From NCBI GenBank assembly GCA_902806595.1, contig CADCXC010000010.1, positions 1,550,001-1,614,000 on the forward strand: a stretch of DNA of 64,000 nucleotides, written 5' to 3'. The stretch is from Pyrenopolyporus hunteri (Eukaryota > Ascomycota > Sordariomycetes > Xylariales > Hypoxylaceae). Of this stretch, positions 14,014 to 24,677 are shown one piece after another; positions within the stretch are counted from its first letter, which is position 1, and every line of letters begins with the position of its first letter. The position numbers were made by a program, and so were the translations under genes. The notes under the pieces were generated by a model. It saw nothing but the letters and a program-made list of their open reading frames with translations, was not told the DNA's origin and made no database searches.

Positions 14014-15739
14014 ATGTCGCTATCCAATTCGAGCAACGATACTGAAAGAGCGCAGAAGGAGAAACGCCCCGACATCGATTATGGCTTCGGCTACATCTGC
14101 GACGATGATGCTGTCCACAGGCAGGACTTCACCTCCGGAGAGTCGATCTACGCTAGGCTTCAGCGCTTCGCTGGTAAATTCGGCGTGGAACAGCGAGGCA
14201 TTGAGCGCGTCCCGAGCGACGAGAGGACTGATTCGAGCATGAGTCAGATCGGAACATTGGTACGATAGGTCCCCCATCCATCTATCCATCCGTTCAATCG
14301 TCCCCTATCCCCTTCGCGATCGTGTCTACTGACGTGGTTCAGTGGTTCTCGGCCAACATGGTCGTGTCATCGTTCGCGATCGGTGCCTTAGCATTACCTG
14401 TGTTCCAGCTGGGGTTCGTTGACAGTGCTTTGACAATCATCTTCGTCAACCTCCTCGGAATCATGCCGGTCTGCTTCTTCTCGACTTTCGGTCCCCGGTT
14501 CGGGTTACGCCAGATGGTGCTGTCCCGGTTCTATTTTGGCTTCTACGGCGTCAAACTAAGTAAGTTTCCTGAGCCCCATTCCTTCACATGGTATCTATCT
14601 ATTCTAGAGACTCCTTCTAATTATGCTACTCTACAGTCGCTATATTCAACATCTTAGCCTGTGTTGGCTGGTCCGCCGTCAACGTCATCGTCGGCGCACA
14701 ATTCTTCCACGCGGTTAACAGCAACGTCCCCGGCTGGGCCGGTATCCTCGTCATCGCCTTCGCGACACTCGGCATCTGCACATTCGGCTACAGAATCGTC
14801 CACGCTTACGAGAGATGGTCCTGGGTCCCGATATTCGCCATCTTCATGATCGTGCTGGGCACCTTTGCCCACTCCGGCGGCTTCAACAACCTCCTCCCGC
14901 TCGAGACTGGGCCCAAGGAGGCCGGCGGCGTGCTCTCTTTTGCGGCGTCGGTCTTTGGCTTTGCCACGGGATGGACTTCCTACGCGGCGGATTACACCGT
15001 GTACCAGCCGGTGGACCGCTCGCGGAAGTCTATCTTTCTCTGGACATTCGCCGGCCTGTTCGTTGCCTTGTGCTTCACGGAACTTCTCGGCGCTGCCGTG
15101 GCCACGGCCATGGCGAATAACGAAGCGTATCTAGACGCCTACCGTGACGCGCATATCGGCGGTCTGCTGGCGCAGGTCCTCGTGCCGCGGCTCGGCCGCT
15201 TCGGCGAATTCTGCATCGTGCTGCTCGGCCTCTCCATCATCGGCAACAACTGCCCGAACATATACTCGGTCTCTCTATCCCTACAAGTGCTCTCCGAGAA
15301 GACCCGGCGCGTGCCGCGCTTCATCTGGACCTTGATCGGCACCGCCGTCTACATCGCCATCGCGATCCCCGGGTACGACCACTTCGAATCCGCGCTCGAG
15401 AGTTTCATGCTCGTCATCGGGTACTGGCTCGCCATCTACGAGGGCGTCTCGCTCACCGAGCACTTCGTCTTCCGCCGCGCCTCCTTCGCCCGGTATAATC
15501 CCGACGACTACACCCATCCCGCGCGCCTCCCGCCCGGCTTCGCCGCCGTCGCCGCGTTCGCCCTGGGCGTCGTCGGCGCCGTGCTCGGCATGGCCCAGCA
15601 GTGGTTCACGGGGCCCGTCGGCAGGCTCTGCGGCGAGCCCCCGTTCGGCGGCGACGTGGGCTTCGAGCTGGCCTTTGCGTTCGCGACACTGGGGTACCTT
15701 GTCTTGAGAGCGGTTGAGAGGGCGTGTTATGGGAGGTAG
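14014..15739 (+). CDS. NCS1-family purine/cytosine permease (Fcy2-like)
   Basis: This plasma-membrane proton symporter for cytosine and purines belongs to nucleobase cation symporter family 1, Fcy clade. Three exons join in phase: 14014-14259, 14343-14559 and 14637-15739, giving 521 aa, the usual family length. The introns (83 and 77 bp) begin GTACGA and GTAAGT and end CAG; the first has a CTGAC branch site just before its acceptor. Clade hallmarks are visible: GIERVPSDERTD before the first helix, WFSANMVVSSFAIG in helix 1, FGPRFGLRQMVLSRF, then GWTSYAADYTVYQP and NNCPNIYS. About twelve hydrophobic segments are present. The next gene, PEX13, is convergent. Exact substrate (cytosine, adenine, guanine or hypoxanthine) cannot be read from sequence alone. 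The start at 14014 fits the short hydrophilic N-terminus; the frame is also open upstream. Confidence 0.93.
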
Positions 15740-16867
15740 GCGGCGATCTACGTACGTACATGCAGGCATTGCCTAGTAGGTCACTGGCTGGCCGGGCCTT
15801 CGGATTTACTCTATTCTGGGGTTTTGAGGCTTTTCTAAAAGGGGGGTTTTTTTCATGTGTGCCATACCTACCTAGGTACCTACCTGCCTACTACCAACCC
15901 ACGTAAGGGAGGAAACTACTTAGATACCTAAATAAGAGTGTGTAAAAATAGGGTGTAAATTGGGAGGGAAGACGAGATGAGATCGAAATCGCATCAAATC
16001 GGATCAAATGCGGTCACGTCAGCGTAGGTAGGCGGTAGATTTGTTCGATATCACGTTGGGATGAACGACGGATGGTACTACCGGCGAAGATGTATCTATC
16101 TACCTGCCTATATATGAGTTTCTGATGTGAGTCGTGTTGGGAATGCCTTGTGAATAGGGTATATTTACACACTGATAGCGAGGCGTTGCTGATGTTCGTT
16201 GCATATACCTACTACGTATAGAATTTCGGCTTTCGAGATACTATGATTTCTACTTAGAAGCGAGAGCTCCGCGACTCTTCAAATTCAATGGTCACAAGAA
16301 CGTTTACTCATCTTCAGGGGGCATGGGGATTATAGCGATTACGGAGTTTTATTAGAGGATCATTTATGTCCTATGCTCTCTAGCACGTGTACAAAGCAGA
16401 CTAGCAACCGGTATCCTGGCTGCGACCTGAACGCCAATTGACCTTCCAATCTCAACGATGGGCAGAGAGACCCCATCAATGCCAGTGGTGAAATGCGACC
16501 TCGTCCTCCTCAACTCCGAAAAAGACACATCGTCGCGGGTATCTGCGTAAAGAGACAAACTAGAACTCGCGTCCGCCCTTCCCTTGGTCGTGTCTCTGTT
16601 TTTTTAAAAAAAGGAAATAAAGTCCTTGCCTATCGTTGGTGCTTCACCGAGCACCAACGTTGCCGACTATCGTAAATTATTATGAGCCCATGATCCTGGT
16701 TGGCCGTATTTTCAGGATATGCCCTAGAAACGAACCATTCGATAGGGACGACTTCTGTAGCTAGACGCTAACCGGAGAACTGTAGGAGGAACTAGGGTGA
16801 TAAAACCAACCAAGGCTCCTCAATCAATATCGTCCTAAGCTATCGACTCTTCATTCGAAGCTGGATC
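15740..16867. other. Convergent intergenic region, permease 3' to PEX13 3'
   Basis: This 1.1 kb holds the 3' flank of the permease gene and the 3' flank of the PEX13 locus. It has a poly-T/poly-A patch near 16600 and TAGGTACCTAC motifs at 15870-15895. I see no gene. Confidence 0.5.
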
Positions 16868-17290
16868 CTACAACTTCGAGCGTATGATTTCCGCTTTCGG
16901 CTTCTCCGCCTCTTCTTTCTCGTCCTCGACCGTCGCTGGACGCGGCGTAGTTTTAGAAGTGCTGCCATTATCAGGACGGAGATGACATTGACAGTCCCTG
17001 CTATGTTTCTCTCGCCCACAGTTTGGGCGTGAGCCGAGATTATACCAACTGGCGGGCATATCACCGCCTTGGGCCGCCCAGCGTGCCAACTGACGTTGAA
17101 ACGCGCTGTTATTCGCCAAATTCATATTCGGTCCCATAGGCATGGGTCGTAGGCGCGGTGCCCGAAGACGGGGTACGGCGTAGGGGTGGGCACCAATGGC
17201 TCCCTGTGGTACCCGGTATGGGAAGGGATGGTGTGGGCCAAGGCGAGGGGGATGACGAGAGGGCTGTTCTGTCGTCGCACCTTCATCTGT
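16868..17290 (-). other. In-frame 140-codon extension after the PEX13 stop, ending in PTS1 (-SKL)
   Basis: Reading on past the PEX13 UAG stop (17291-17293) in the same frame, 140 sense codons follow with no stop until UAG at 16868-16870. I checked every codon. The stretch begins TDEGATTEQPSRH. It is then Pro/His/Arg-rich and contains a more structured-looking part (FQRQLARWAAQGG, then PASWYNLG), a Cys/His-containing part, and an acidic-basic tail (EDEKEEAEKPKAEIIRSKL). The last three residues are Ser-Lys-Leu, the canonical type 1 peroxisomal targeting signal. Three readings are possible: a C-terminal extension of PEX13 reached by stop-codon readthrough; an alternatively spliced isoform (the stop's AG can act as acceptor after TTTTACTCCT, and several GT codons upstream are phase-compatible but weak donors); or a premature stop in a once longer PEX13. 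A separate small protein starting at the Met at 17143 (91 aa) is also possible. No family match is recognised for the extension itself. Confidence 0.55.
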
Positions 17291-18703
17291 CTAGGAGTAA
17301 AACTGTGACTTCTGAAAGCTCTCGGCGGAAATATCCCCTGCTTTGCCGGTAACGGGAGGTGGTTGAGAGTTCGACTTGTCAACTGAGGATGTGGATTCGT
17401 TCGCGACGCCCTTAATAGCTGCGATTGGTTGACCGGGTCGTTTAGCTACCTCCAAGAATGTCGCAGGAAGGTATCCGCAGCGTCCGTCCCGAGCTCGGCA
17501 GCGCCACCATTCACTAGGGTTGCCCAGAGGATCACTCTTGCTCAGGACCGCAATGTAATCCCCTTTCTTTACGGCAAGATCAACTCCTTGGGTAGCGTTG
17601 CCACTCTCGGGTGTGAAGTCGTATAACACACGACAGAACTCAAGTTTGTTAGGATCGAGGGGCGCATTCGTACTCGCAACTTGGAGGCGTTTACGCTCAT
17701 CCTGCTCGGCTGCCGCTGCAATAGAACGGATTGCCTTATTCATAATATACGGCAGACCGAACGCAGCAAGGAGAAAGAAGATGAGGGGCTTTCGACTAGC
17801 CTTAGGCTGGCCCGCGCCGGACGGCTCCTTGCGTCCCTCGAAACGAGCGAAGGCTGCCGGCGTAAGCGCCATCGCATCAACAGGGGGGGGACGGCCGGTC
17901 AACTTCGCGATGAGCGTGCGAATCCATCGCATGATGGTGAAGATACCTAGAGCCGAGCCCAGGGCGTTCCGCAAGTGTGCAAACTGCTCAGCCACAGCCA
18001 CCATGGCTATATACACTTGGTCAGTAACTTAGGTACTTAGCATCCGCATTCTATGACCTGACTTACCAAAGAAGCTCGAGTGGGTTGCCATGTACGTGCT
18101 CTCAAGCATCTGGGCAAAGCCACCGAAGGCGCCGACAATCCCCTCGATCAATTGGAAAGTGGCTTGAGTGCTGTTGCTGAAGCGGTTGGTCAAGCTGTTG
18201 GCATTGTTTGGGTCATTCGGCATCATTCCAGGCATGCCGCCGTACATGCTGCCATACATGCTTCCATAGCCACCATAACCACCCATACCACCCATACCAC
18301 CATAGCTGCCATACATTCCGGTGCCGTAGCCCCCGTATCTATTGTAGGGAGTGGAATACGGGTTGTACGCCGGGCCGTATGCCGTACGGCTATAGGCCGA
18401 CGCGTTCTGGTTCACGGTAGCGCTCAGGGAGTCGGGGCGAGGAGGAACGGTTGGTGTGCTCGATGGAGCAGCGGCATTTGCTGACGCCGGAGACGTGATC
18501 GGGTTCGACGTCGCGGGCGCGGCAGCCGTTGCAGTTGGTGTAGCTGCAGTAGCTAGAGGGAAGGTAAGTATCGAGATGAGAAGAGAGGAGAAATTGGGCA
18601 TGGGTTGTATCGTTGACACGTGAAATTAAGATGATGACGCCGATTGAGACTTACTGTTTCCTGTTGCGCCGGCGCGCTCCCAAGGCTTAAGAGGCGAAGC
18701 CAT
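17291..18703 (-). CDS. PEX13: Peroxisomal membrane protein PEX13 (peroxin 13)
   Basis: PEX13 is part of the peroxisomal docking/translocation machinery that receives the cargo receptors PEX5 and PEX7 with PEX14. Three exons on the minus strand join in phase: 18703-18655, 18552-18067 and 18006-17291. The introns are 102 and 60 bp, both with GTAAGT donors and TAG acceptors. The protein is 416 aa. It starts with the conserved MASPLKPWERAG, followed by an Ala/Pro/Thr-rich stretch. A Tyr-Gly-Met-rich repeat region (about 69-125) is the type now linked to the PEX13 pore meshwork. A conserved segment 130-215 follows, with a membrane segment at about 252-266. The C-terminal SH3 domain (about 303-366) shows VLYDF, EWWRCR and GYLPATF. 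The short tail ends in FQKSQFYS. The start ATG is supported by the family N-terminus and the adjacent donor. Directly after the stop the frame continues to a -SKL end (separate entry), which makes the real C-terminus uncertain. Confidence 0.95.
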
Positions 18704-19417
18704 GGCAATTATGGCTGTCGCAACTTGCCACAACCCTCTGGATTGTTATGGGAGACAATGTTGTAAATTGGGTGATAAGAAATGGAAGGTTGAAGAATTG
18801 AGTGGTTGGTGTAAATGTGTGGTATGTGGTTGGTGGTCGGTGGTAAATTGATGTAAATTGATGGGTTCAAAGGAGAGCGAGGCAAAATGGTCGTAGGCTG
18901 GGAAAAGGACCTCGGTACAAAGGTATTTGCTCATGGGGAAAAAAGATGTCAACCGCATGCACCTGCACACTGTCTTCGGTTACCGGTCAGAACGGTAGAG
19001 CCCAATAAGGCATTTTCGAGGTGTTCGCACGGGCCATGCGCCTAGCAATTTTCTACCGACTAAGCCACGCCACTGGTCCTACACCTGCCACACCTGTCAC
19101 ACCTCCCATACCGGCCACACCGGCTACGGTATGTACTATGTACCGTGGTACACAGCGGCTGAGAGTTACATTACCTAATACCATTCTTATCGCAGATGCC
19201 GTTTGTCATGATAGGGACTTCTTCCAAACGGACCATTACCTAAGCCCCTTAGGAACCTACATAACACAATCAGGATAATATCACCAATCTTCTTCAGCAG
19301 AGATGCTCGACAGAGATCGTTGTCATCTCCGATAAGCACACTTCTTCATAGGCTTTGCAGTTATAGTTGACAGATACCTCAGATATTAAACAAGTACTCT
19401 AGATTCCTCATCCTCAC
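18704..19417. other. PEX13 upstream region / aquaglyceroporin 3' flank
   Basis: This 0.7 kb contains the presumed promoter and 5' leader of PEX13. A TG/GTTGG-rich low-complexity patch lies at about 18790-18850, and the 3' flank of the aquaglyceroporin gene at the far end. A run of ACACC/CACACC-type motifs occurs at 19075-19130. I see no separate gene. Confidence 0.45.
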
Positions 19418-21204
19418 TCACTTCCTTGTCGCAAAGTCAAACAGCCTCCGGGTTCGCTTCTTGACTCCGTTGCCGTTGACTCGATAGTTGATGGGACTCT
19501 CCGATCCGACGAAGATAAATCCATCATATATAGCGCACCCGATGATAGATCCTACTAGAGTAGCGAGCCACGGACCGTAGAACCACCAGCCTGTCTGAAA
19601 CACTTCCGGTCCGCGATAACCGACTGCCCAGGCCACCACTCTGGGCCCAAAGTCCGAGGCTGGGTTCAGAGCAGATCCGATAGTGTAGCCCAGAGTAAAC
19701 TTCAAGGTAGTGACCAACAGCCCGAGCACCTAAGTCTCTTCGTTAGCTTCTATCGGTCAGGGGCATCGGAGGGGTAGAAGAAGCAATGGAGTGTCAAGTT
19801 CATGACAACCTCACGCCTCTTCTTATACAAATGGTATGTGGATTACTCACCAAAGCGTGCATCCCCGCGCCAGGTGGGTTATTCTGGCCATCTCCTAGTG
19901 CGAAAACAGCGATCATCATGATAGCGCTCCCGACTACTTGATCGAAGAAAGCTGTGCCGAACGATACCCATTCCTGCGGACTCGAGAAGAAGGTCTTGGC
20001 CGTGTTCGTCATAGTCGGATCGACGTATAGGATAGTATCCCTATAGATGCCATAGGCCAAAGCTCCGGCCGTGATTCCCGCGACGAATTGCACCACTATG
20101 TAGACGATACATGACCGCCAGGGAAAGCCGCGGAAGAGTGACAAGCTGATAGAAATGGCAGGGTTCATATGCGCGCCGGATACGCCGCCGCCGAGGTAGA
20201 TACCAAACATCCACGCGAAGCCCCAAGCCCAGCATGACGTTTCGTAGGTGCCGTATTTCACGTCCTGGTTAGCAGATAGGTTCACGGCGAGGGTTGCTCC
20301 TAATCCCATAAATATGGCTATCCCTGTCTATAGTTCGAGTTAATTGGGAGAACACGGAAAGTGAGCGAAGAAGTGAAAGACGTACAGCAAGAAACTCGGC
20401 CAGCGGCTCGGGGTGCCTAGCCCGTATACGAGCCCACCAGTTACGGTACTCGTTTGGGTCTTTATCCCCTTCTTCCGCATCAGCATTCTCCCGCTGCCCT
20501 ATTGGTTCACTGTCGATTCCGTAATTGCGAAGGTCCTCCTTTTTACTCCTACGCGTATCATGCGTATTACGCGTATCGTTCGTCCGCTCTCTACGGACCG
20601 GGTCGTCCTCTCCGGGTTGGTACTCGAATACGGGCTGCCCGACGTCGTTATATTTATCGCCGTGAGAGACGCCTGCGGCCGTTCTCCTAGCTCTTGAGTT
20701 CTCGCTCACCGCCGCGCTTTGCTGCCTCTCGATGTCTGGCGTGCCGATGCTGCTGGAGTCGGCCTCCCCAAGTTCTGCTAGGTCTTCGGGAGACTTGAAG
20801 GTTGACTCGGTCGCTGCATCGACCGGTGCCTTAGCCCAGCGAACCGTATGTGGTAATGGTTTACCGAGACTGAAAATGGGCTTCTTCTTGGCGCGGCCGT
20901 GCCACGGGTTCCTTTCGTAGTAACCATCGTCAACCCAAACCAGGCTTTCCTCCCACGAACTGTTTTTCGCTACTTTCCGTGGCCTTCTTCGGACCCGCTG
21001 AACGCTTCGGGCGGGTGCTAAATTCGAATCGTGACGTCGACCGGACTCCTCCGAGTCGATGGTACCCGATAAGTTAGATCTATATTGAGATGCGTCTGGA
21101 AGCTGATCTGAAGTAGTGCCACGCAGTCCTGCAAGGCCCTCGAGTGCGAGCTGTCTATCGTGAGGTCTATTCTCGACCTCAGGGACCGTTCTTCTCCGAG
21201 GCAT
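19418..21204 (-). CDS. Aquaglyceroporin (MIP family) with long N-terminal tail
   Basis: This is a membrane channel of the major intrinsic protein family, expected to pass water and/or small solutes such as glycerol. Three exons join in phase 0: 21204-20386, 20327-19851 and 19729-19418. The introns are 58 bp (GTACGT...TAG) and 121 bp (GTGAGT...TAG). The protein is 535 aa. Residues 1 to about 255 form a hydrophilic, charged cytosolic tail, as in fungal Yfl054/Fps1-like channels. The channel core begins near LAEFLATGIAIFMG. The first pore motif is GAHMNPAIS (Asn328-Pro-Ala330). The second is ALNPASDFGPR (Asn454-Pro-Ala456). The Asp after the second motif (Asp458) and the longer loop are typical of glyceroporins. 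The residue right after the second NPA, normally the selectivity-filter Arg, is Ser457 (codon TCG), which is unusual. It lies tandem with PEX13 on the same strand but has its own promoter space. Confidence 0.93.
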
Positions 21205-24200
21205 GGCACAAATAGAGGTTGACTATTACCAACCAGTGGCCGATGAATTCCGCCAATTGAGGTTCAATCGGAACTTGAACAATATACCTTAATCTTAGCT
21301 GGTCATTCCTGTTTATAACTGGAGTTCGAGAATTTTCACCCGTCAAGTACGGTCACTACGTTCATTTCGAAGACCGCCTAATCTATGGCCCAGTGACGTC
21401 TTTTGAGGCAAGCAAAAAATTAGCCTCAATAATAAAGTGAGCGGCGGAGATACGACTCTCGATTTTTGCAGATATTTTTGAAGCACGAAGGCTGCATGAT
21501 TTCTATGGTCCTAAACGGAGCTTTTACTCCGCGGAAAATCGAGTAAACCCAAGGGAAAGCAGACTACTCGCAGCTAAATAAACGTTACCTTGGATGGGTA
21601 GGCTGTGGAATTCGCTTGTTCGACGGCTGTAGTTACGACGCTCTCATCTTTTATCCACTATTCAAGCATTAGTTCGAGATCCAACCCACAGAAAAACCAG
21701 CCAGCTCACGGCTTCATCTTCGATCTATGCATGAAGCCCACTCTCCTATCGCAATACATGGAATACTGCTTCAGCTGGACGAGATGCTCAGACTGGTCAT
21801 CTTACCTGTCCTTCTACTATATACAATTCTTTTCAGGAAAAAATTAACAAATCCCGGAAACACGTTGCCAAGCCGTCAGAATGATGACATGGTAATCAAA
21901 CGAGGCTGACAACGGTCAATCCCAAAAATTCTTATACAACAAAATCCAAATTCAGTCTGAATGACGTCTACAAAGTCTACCGGAGCATTTTCGCCTAACT
22001 CATAGTAGTCAAGCGCGCACTTCGTCGCCTCAATGTTGGAGCCGCAATCGATCCACCAATTGCCTCTGAGAGCTTAGCATTTCCGATCGCCTGGGGCCTA
22101 TTCAACGCCATGATGACACCCTTCCCCAATGTCGGCATTCGACTGGCGGCAGGGTTTTCCAATTGGGTTTTCTAGTCCATTCGCTTGCCCCTGGATTACC
22201 TGTCTGGGCTGCCATTAACGATTTGGATTAGGTAGGTGAAGCTTGGTTCATACTTGTTTTCCTCGCATTGCCCACTCGCCGACGACCATTGTGGTTGGTA
22301 TTTGAACCCCTGGTTGTGAGACTAGCACAGCGGAAACTAAATTTAATTCCTGAAAAAGTTTGTTCGGCGTACAAGAATGACAACCAATATTATTTAGGGT
22401 ATGTCGAGCGCCTTCGACTGAAATTTCGGCTTTGGACTTACACCTAAACTACCTGAGCTGTATCTCGGGCACCCCGGGGGCGAACTACCTAGTGCCCCGG
22501 GGTAGATCGCTAGATCGCTCGGAAGGTGATTGCTAGTAACGGAGATACCGCCTCTTGCCTTGAAAATACGGTTTGGTCGCGATTTGGCCTATCTAAGAAT
22601 ATGGATGCCTACCTAAGCCATGTTCTAATTGGCCTTTGGAGCAGGTCGAATACGCTTGAGAGGCAAAGCAACTCAAGACTCTCACCGCAACATCACGCCG
22701 GAGATGATACCTATGATTATTACACGGGGGCAGGGTAAGCCATTACTGACGTAGACGACCCTTCCGCCCGCAGAGAGGAGTATGTATCCACTGCCCAGAT
22801 AAATGGCCTACTATGGTAGTTCAGGCACTAGATCCAGTATATTCTTATTTTACGTACGGTATCTTCGAGGAGGATTAAGTAGAAGCCCCTGTAGCTCACA
22901 TTGGTGCTACCACGATTTTTAGGAGTGGTAGAATTCAAGTGTTTGCTCTAGGGCGCTAGTCTACAGCATTGTTACAGCCTCATGCTTGCCTGAGTACCTG
23001 CCAATCGATAGTACCCCAGGTTCCTGGAGAAGCCCGTGGGTCGCAACGGATAGGGATCCTATTACAGTACAAACAATAGAAACACCAGAAACATCGGTAA
23101 CAGAGGCGAGGAACTCCTACACTGATTGGGAAAGGCAAGTGGCTGTTACTACATACGGCAAGAGTAACCTAAAACCTACCTACTAATAACAACAAACCAA
23201 TACCTGACACGTCGGCTCCAGAAGAAAAGAAGCTGAGAAACTAGCATAGCAGTAGGAATAAGTTTGAGACCTCGCGTCTAAATGCAACGCAGCTGTCGGC
23301 GTGAAGGTTGAGAGGAATTAGTATCTATAATTACCTACCTACCTCCCTACATAGTATACCGCAGGACAAAAGGCTATTCAAACCGTCCCATGTTCCGTAA
23401 CTGCACTACGCACGCGATGTCTTCCCCCAATAGCCAAATTAGGTAGTCGTATACGCCAGCTACTAAGCTGCCGATACAGAAAGGACGTGACATCGTCGCA
23501 AAATGAAAACTTCCCGAATAAGACGGAGAAGCCCCTTCGTACATAGGCTATCACAACCCGCGGAGACCCACCCGGCGAACTTGGCGTCCACTTTGGCCAG
23601 CCACTCGCTCTGCCTACCTAGGTACTCTTGTTTTGTCTCCGGGAAAAGGGGCTGCCGTATACTACTATATTCCGAACTGAGTGGTTTTGTTTTATTGTCG
23701 TCCGCGGAGTTTTTGACGATTCCCTTCCGTTGGGTAGCGGAACTTGGTAACCTGGAATAATCGGAGTTTATGTTTTGCGTTGTTCCGCACCCCCCTCTAT
23801 GTTTGTATGTATGTACGTATGTATGTATGTATGTGCTCACTCCTGTGCCGTGTCACGTAAATTGGCTCCCGCGAGAACAAGCCCAGTTTGGAAGGGCGCC
23901 GGAAGGGGAGGGAAAGAGGATTGGGGGGGGGACGGGGAAACATGGGTAAGGGGTGAGAACTTTGTGTAATTATAGCTTTGGTAGAGAATTGAGCGGATTG
24001 AGTGAGGTATCTGTGAAGATCGAGTCTACTCGGTAATATGTAATTAGGTAGGTACATAGTTCTCTTTGGTATTTACATTAGAAGTTAAGGTAGACTATCA
24101 GACAAATACCAGCATGTACATCGCGAAGTAGAGTATACCGATTTGTTCGCTTCGGGGAATATTATAGCTCCAAATTGTAAAGTCGCACGGAGCATCGAGT

Positions 24201-24677
24201 CTGTCTCGGGCTGTTTCCGAGACCAAGCAGAGCCTCAAGGTAAGCGGGTATCACGAACGAATTCGCGTCTTTTCCGGGTAACCAAATCCGGTCTGTCGTC
24301 CGTAGAGATATCGAGCTCGCTAAAACCCCAAAATTGGTATACCGTACGATAAACTGTTTACTTCACGCTCAAAAGCTTCTGATGCCGTAGGACCAAAAAG
24401 AGAATCAAGGTATGCGAAAATAAAGGCAAATGGGGAATATCGGACGCAGAGAAAAACTTTGCACGCAAGCTGGTCCTATATCCATCGTAGTAGAAAAAGC
24501 ACAAACACAAAAGCAAGTTTACAGAAGGCCCCGACGTCCGCCGCTAGTCACCCAGAGACGTTCATCCATCCATCCAAACCATCCATCTCATCCCCCCTCC
24601 TTCGTTTCCTTTCCTCGTCGCCTTTCCCCGACTTCACTTCGTGACCCCCGTAGCCCCCATAACCTCCTCCGAGAACT
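21205..24677. other. 3.5 kb intergenic, no convincing gene
   Basis: It includes the aquaglyceroporin upstream region. Open frames are short. A set of adjacent open segments at 21999-22446 in different + frames gives protein-like translations but no family match. A GTAT microsatellite lies at about 23804-23834. A GC-rich palindromic patch (CACCCCGGGGGC...GCCCCGGGGT) lies at about 22470-22505. The last 300 bases are 3' flank of the TOS1-like gene. Confidence 0.5.
23804..23834 (+). repeat. GTAT microsatellite
   Basis: About eight tandem GTAT units, one of them changed to GTAC. Similar short GTATGTATGTAT or CATACATACCTA runs are at 27410-27426 and 32104-32142. Confidence 0.85.

Noticed and set aside
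14654..15769. Long open frames antisense to the permease exon 3
   Set aside because: These are shadows of a GC-rich third codon position in a real coding exon.
21999..22446. Three adjacent open segments in different + frames with protein-like translations (a possible frameshifted pseudogene)
   Set aside because: Each is about 20-65 codons, which is chance level in this composition, and no segment resembles a family I know.
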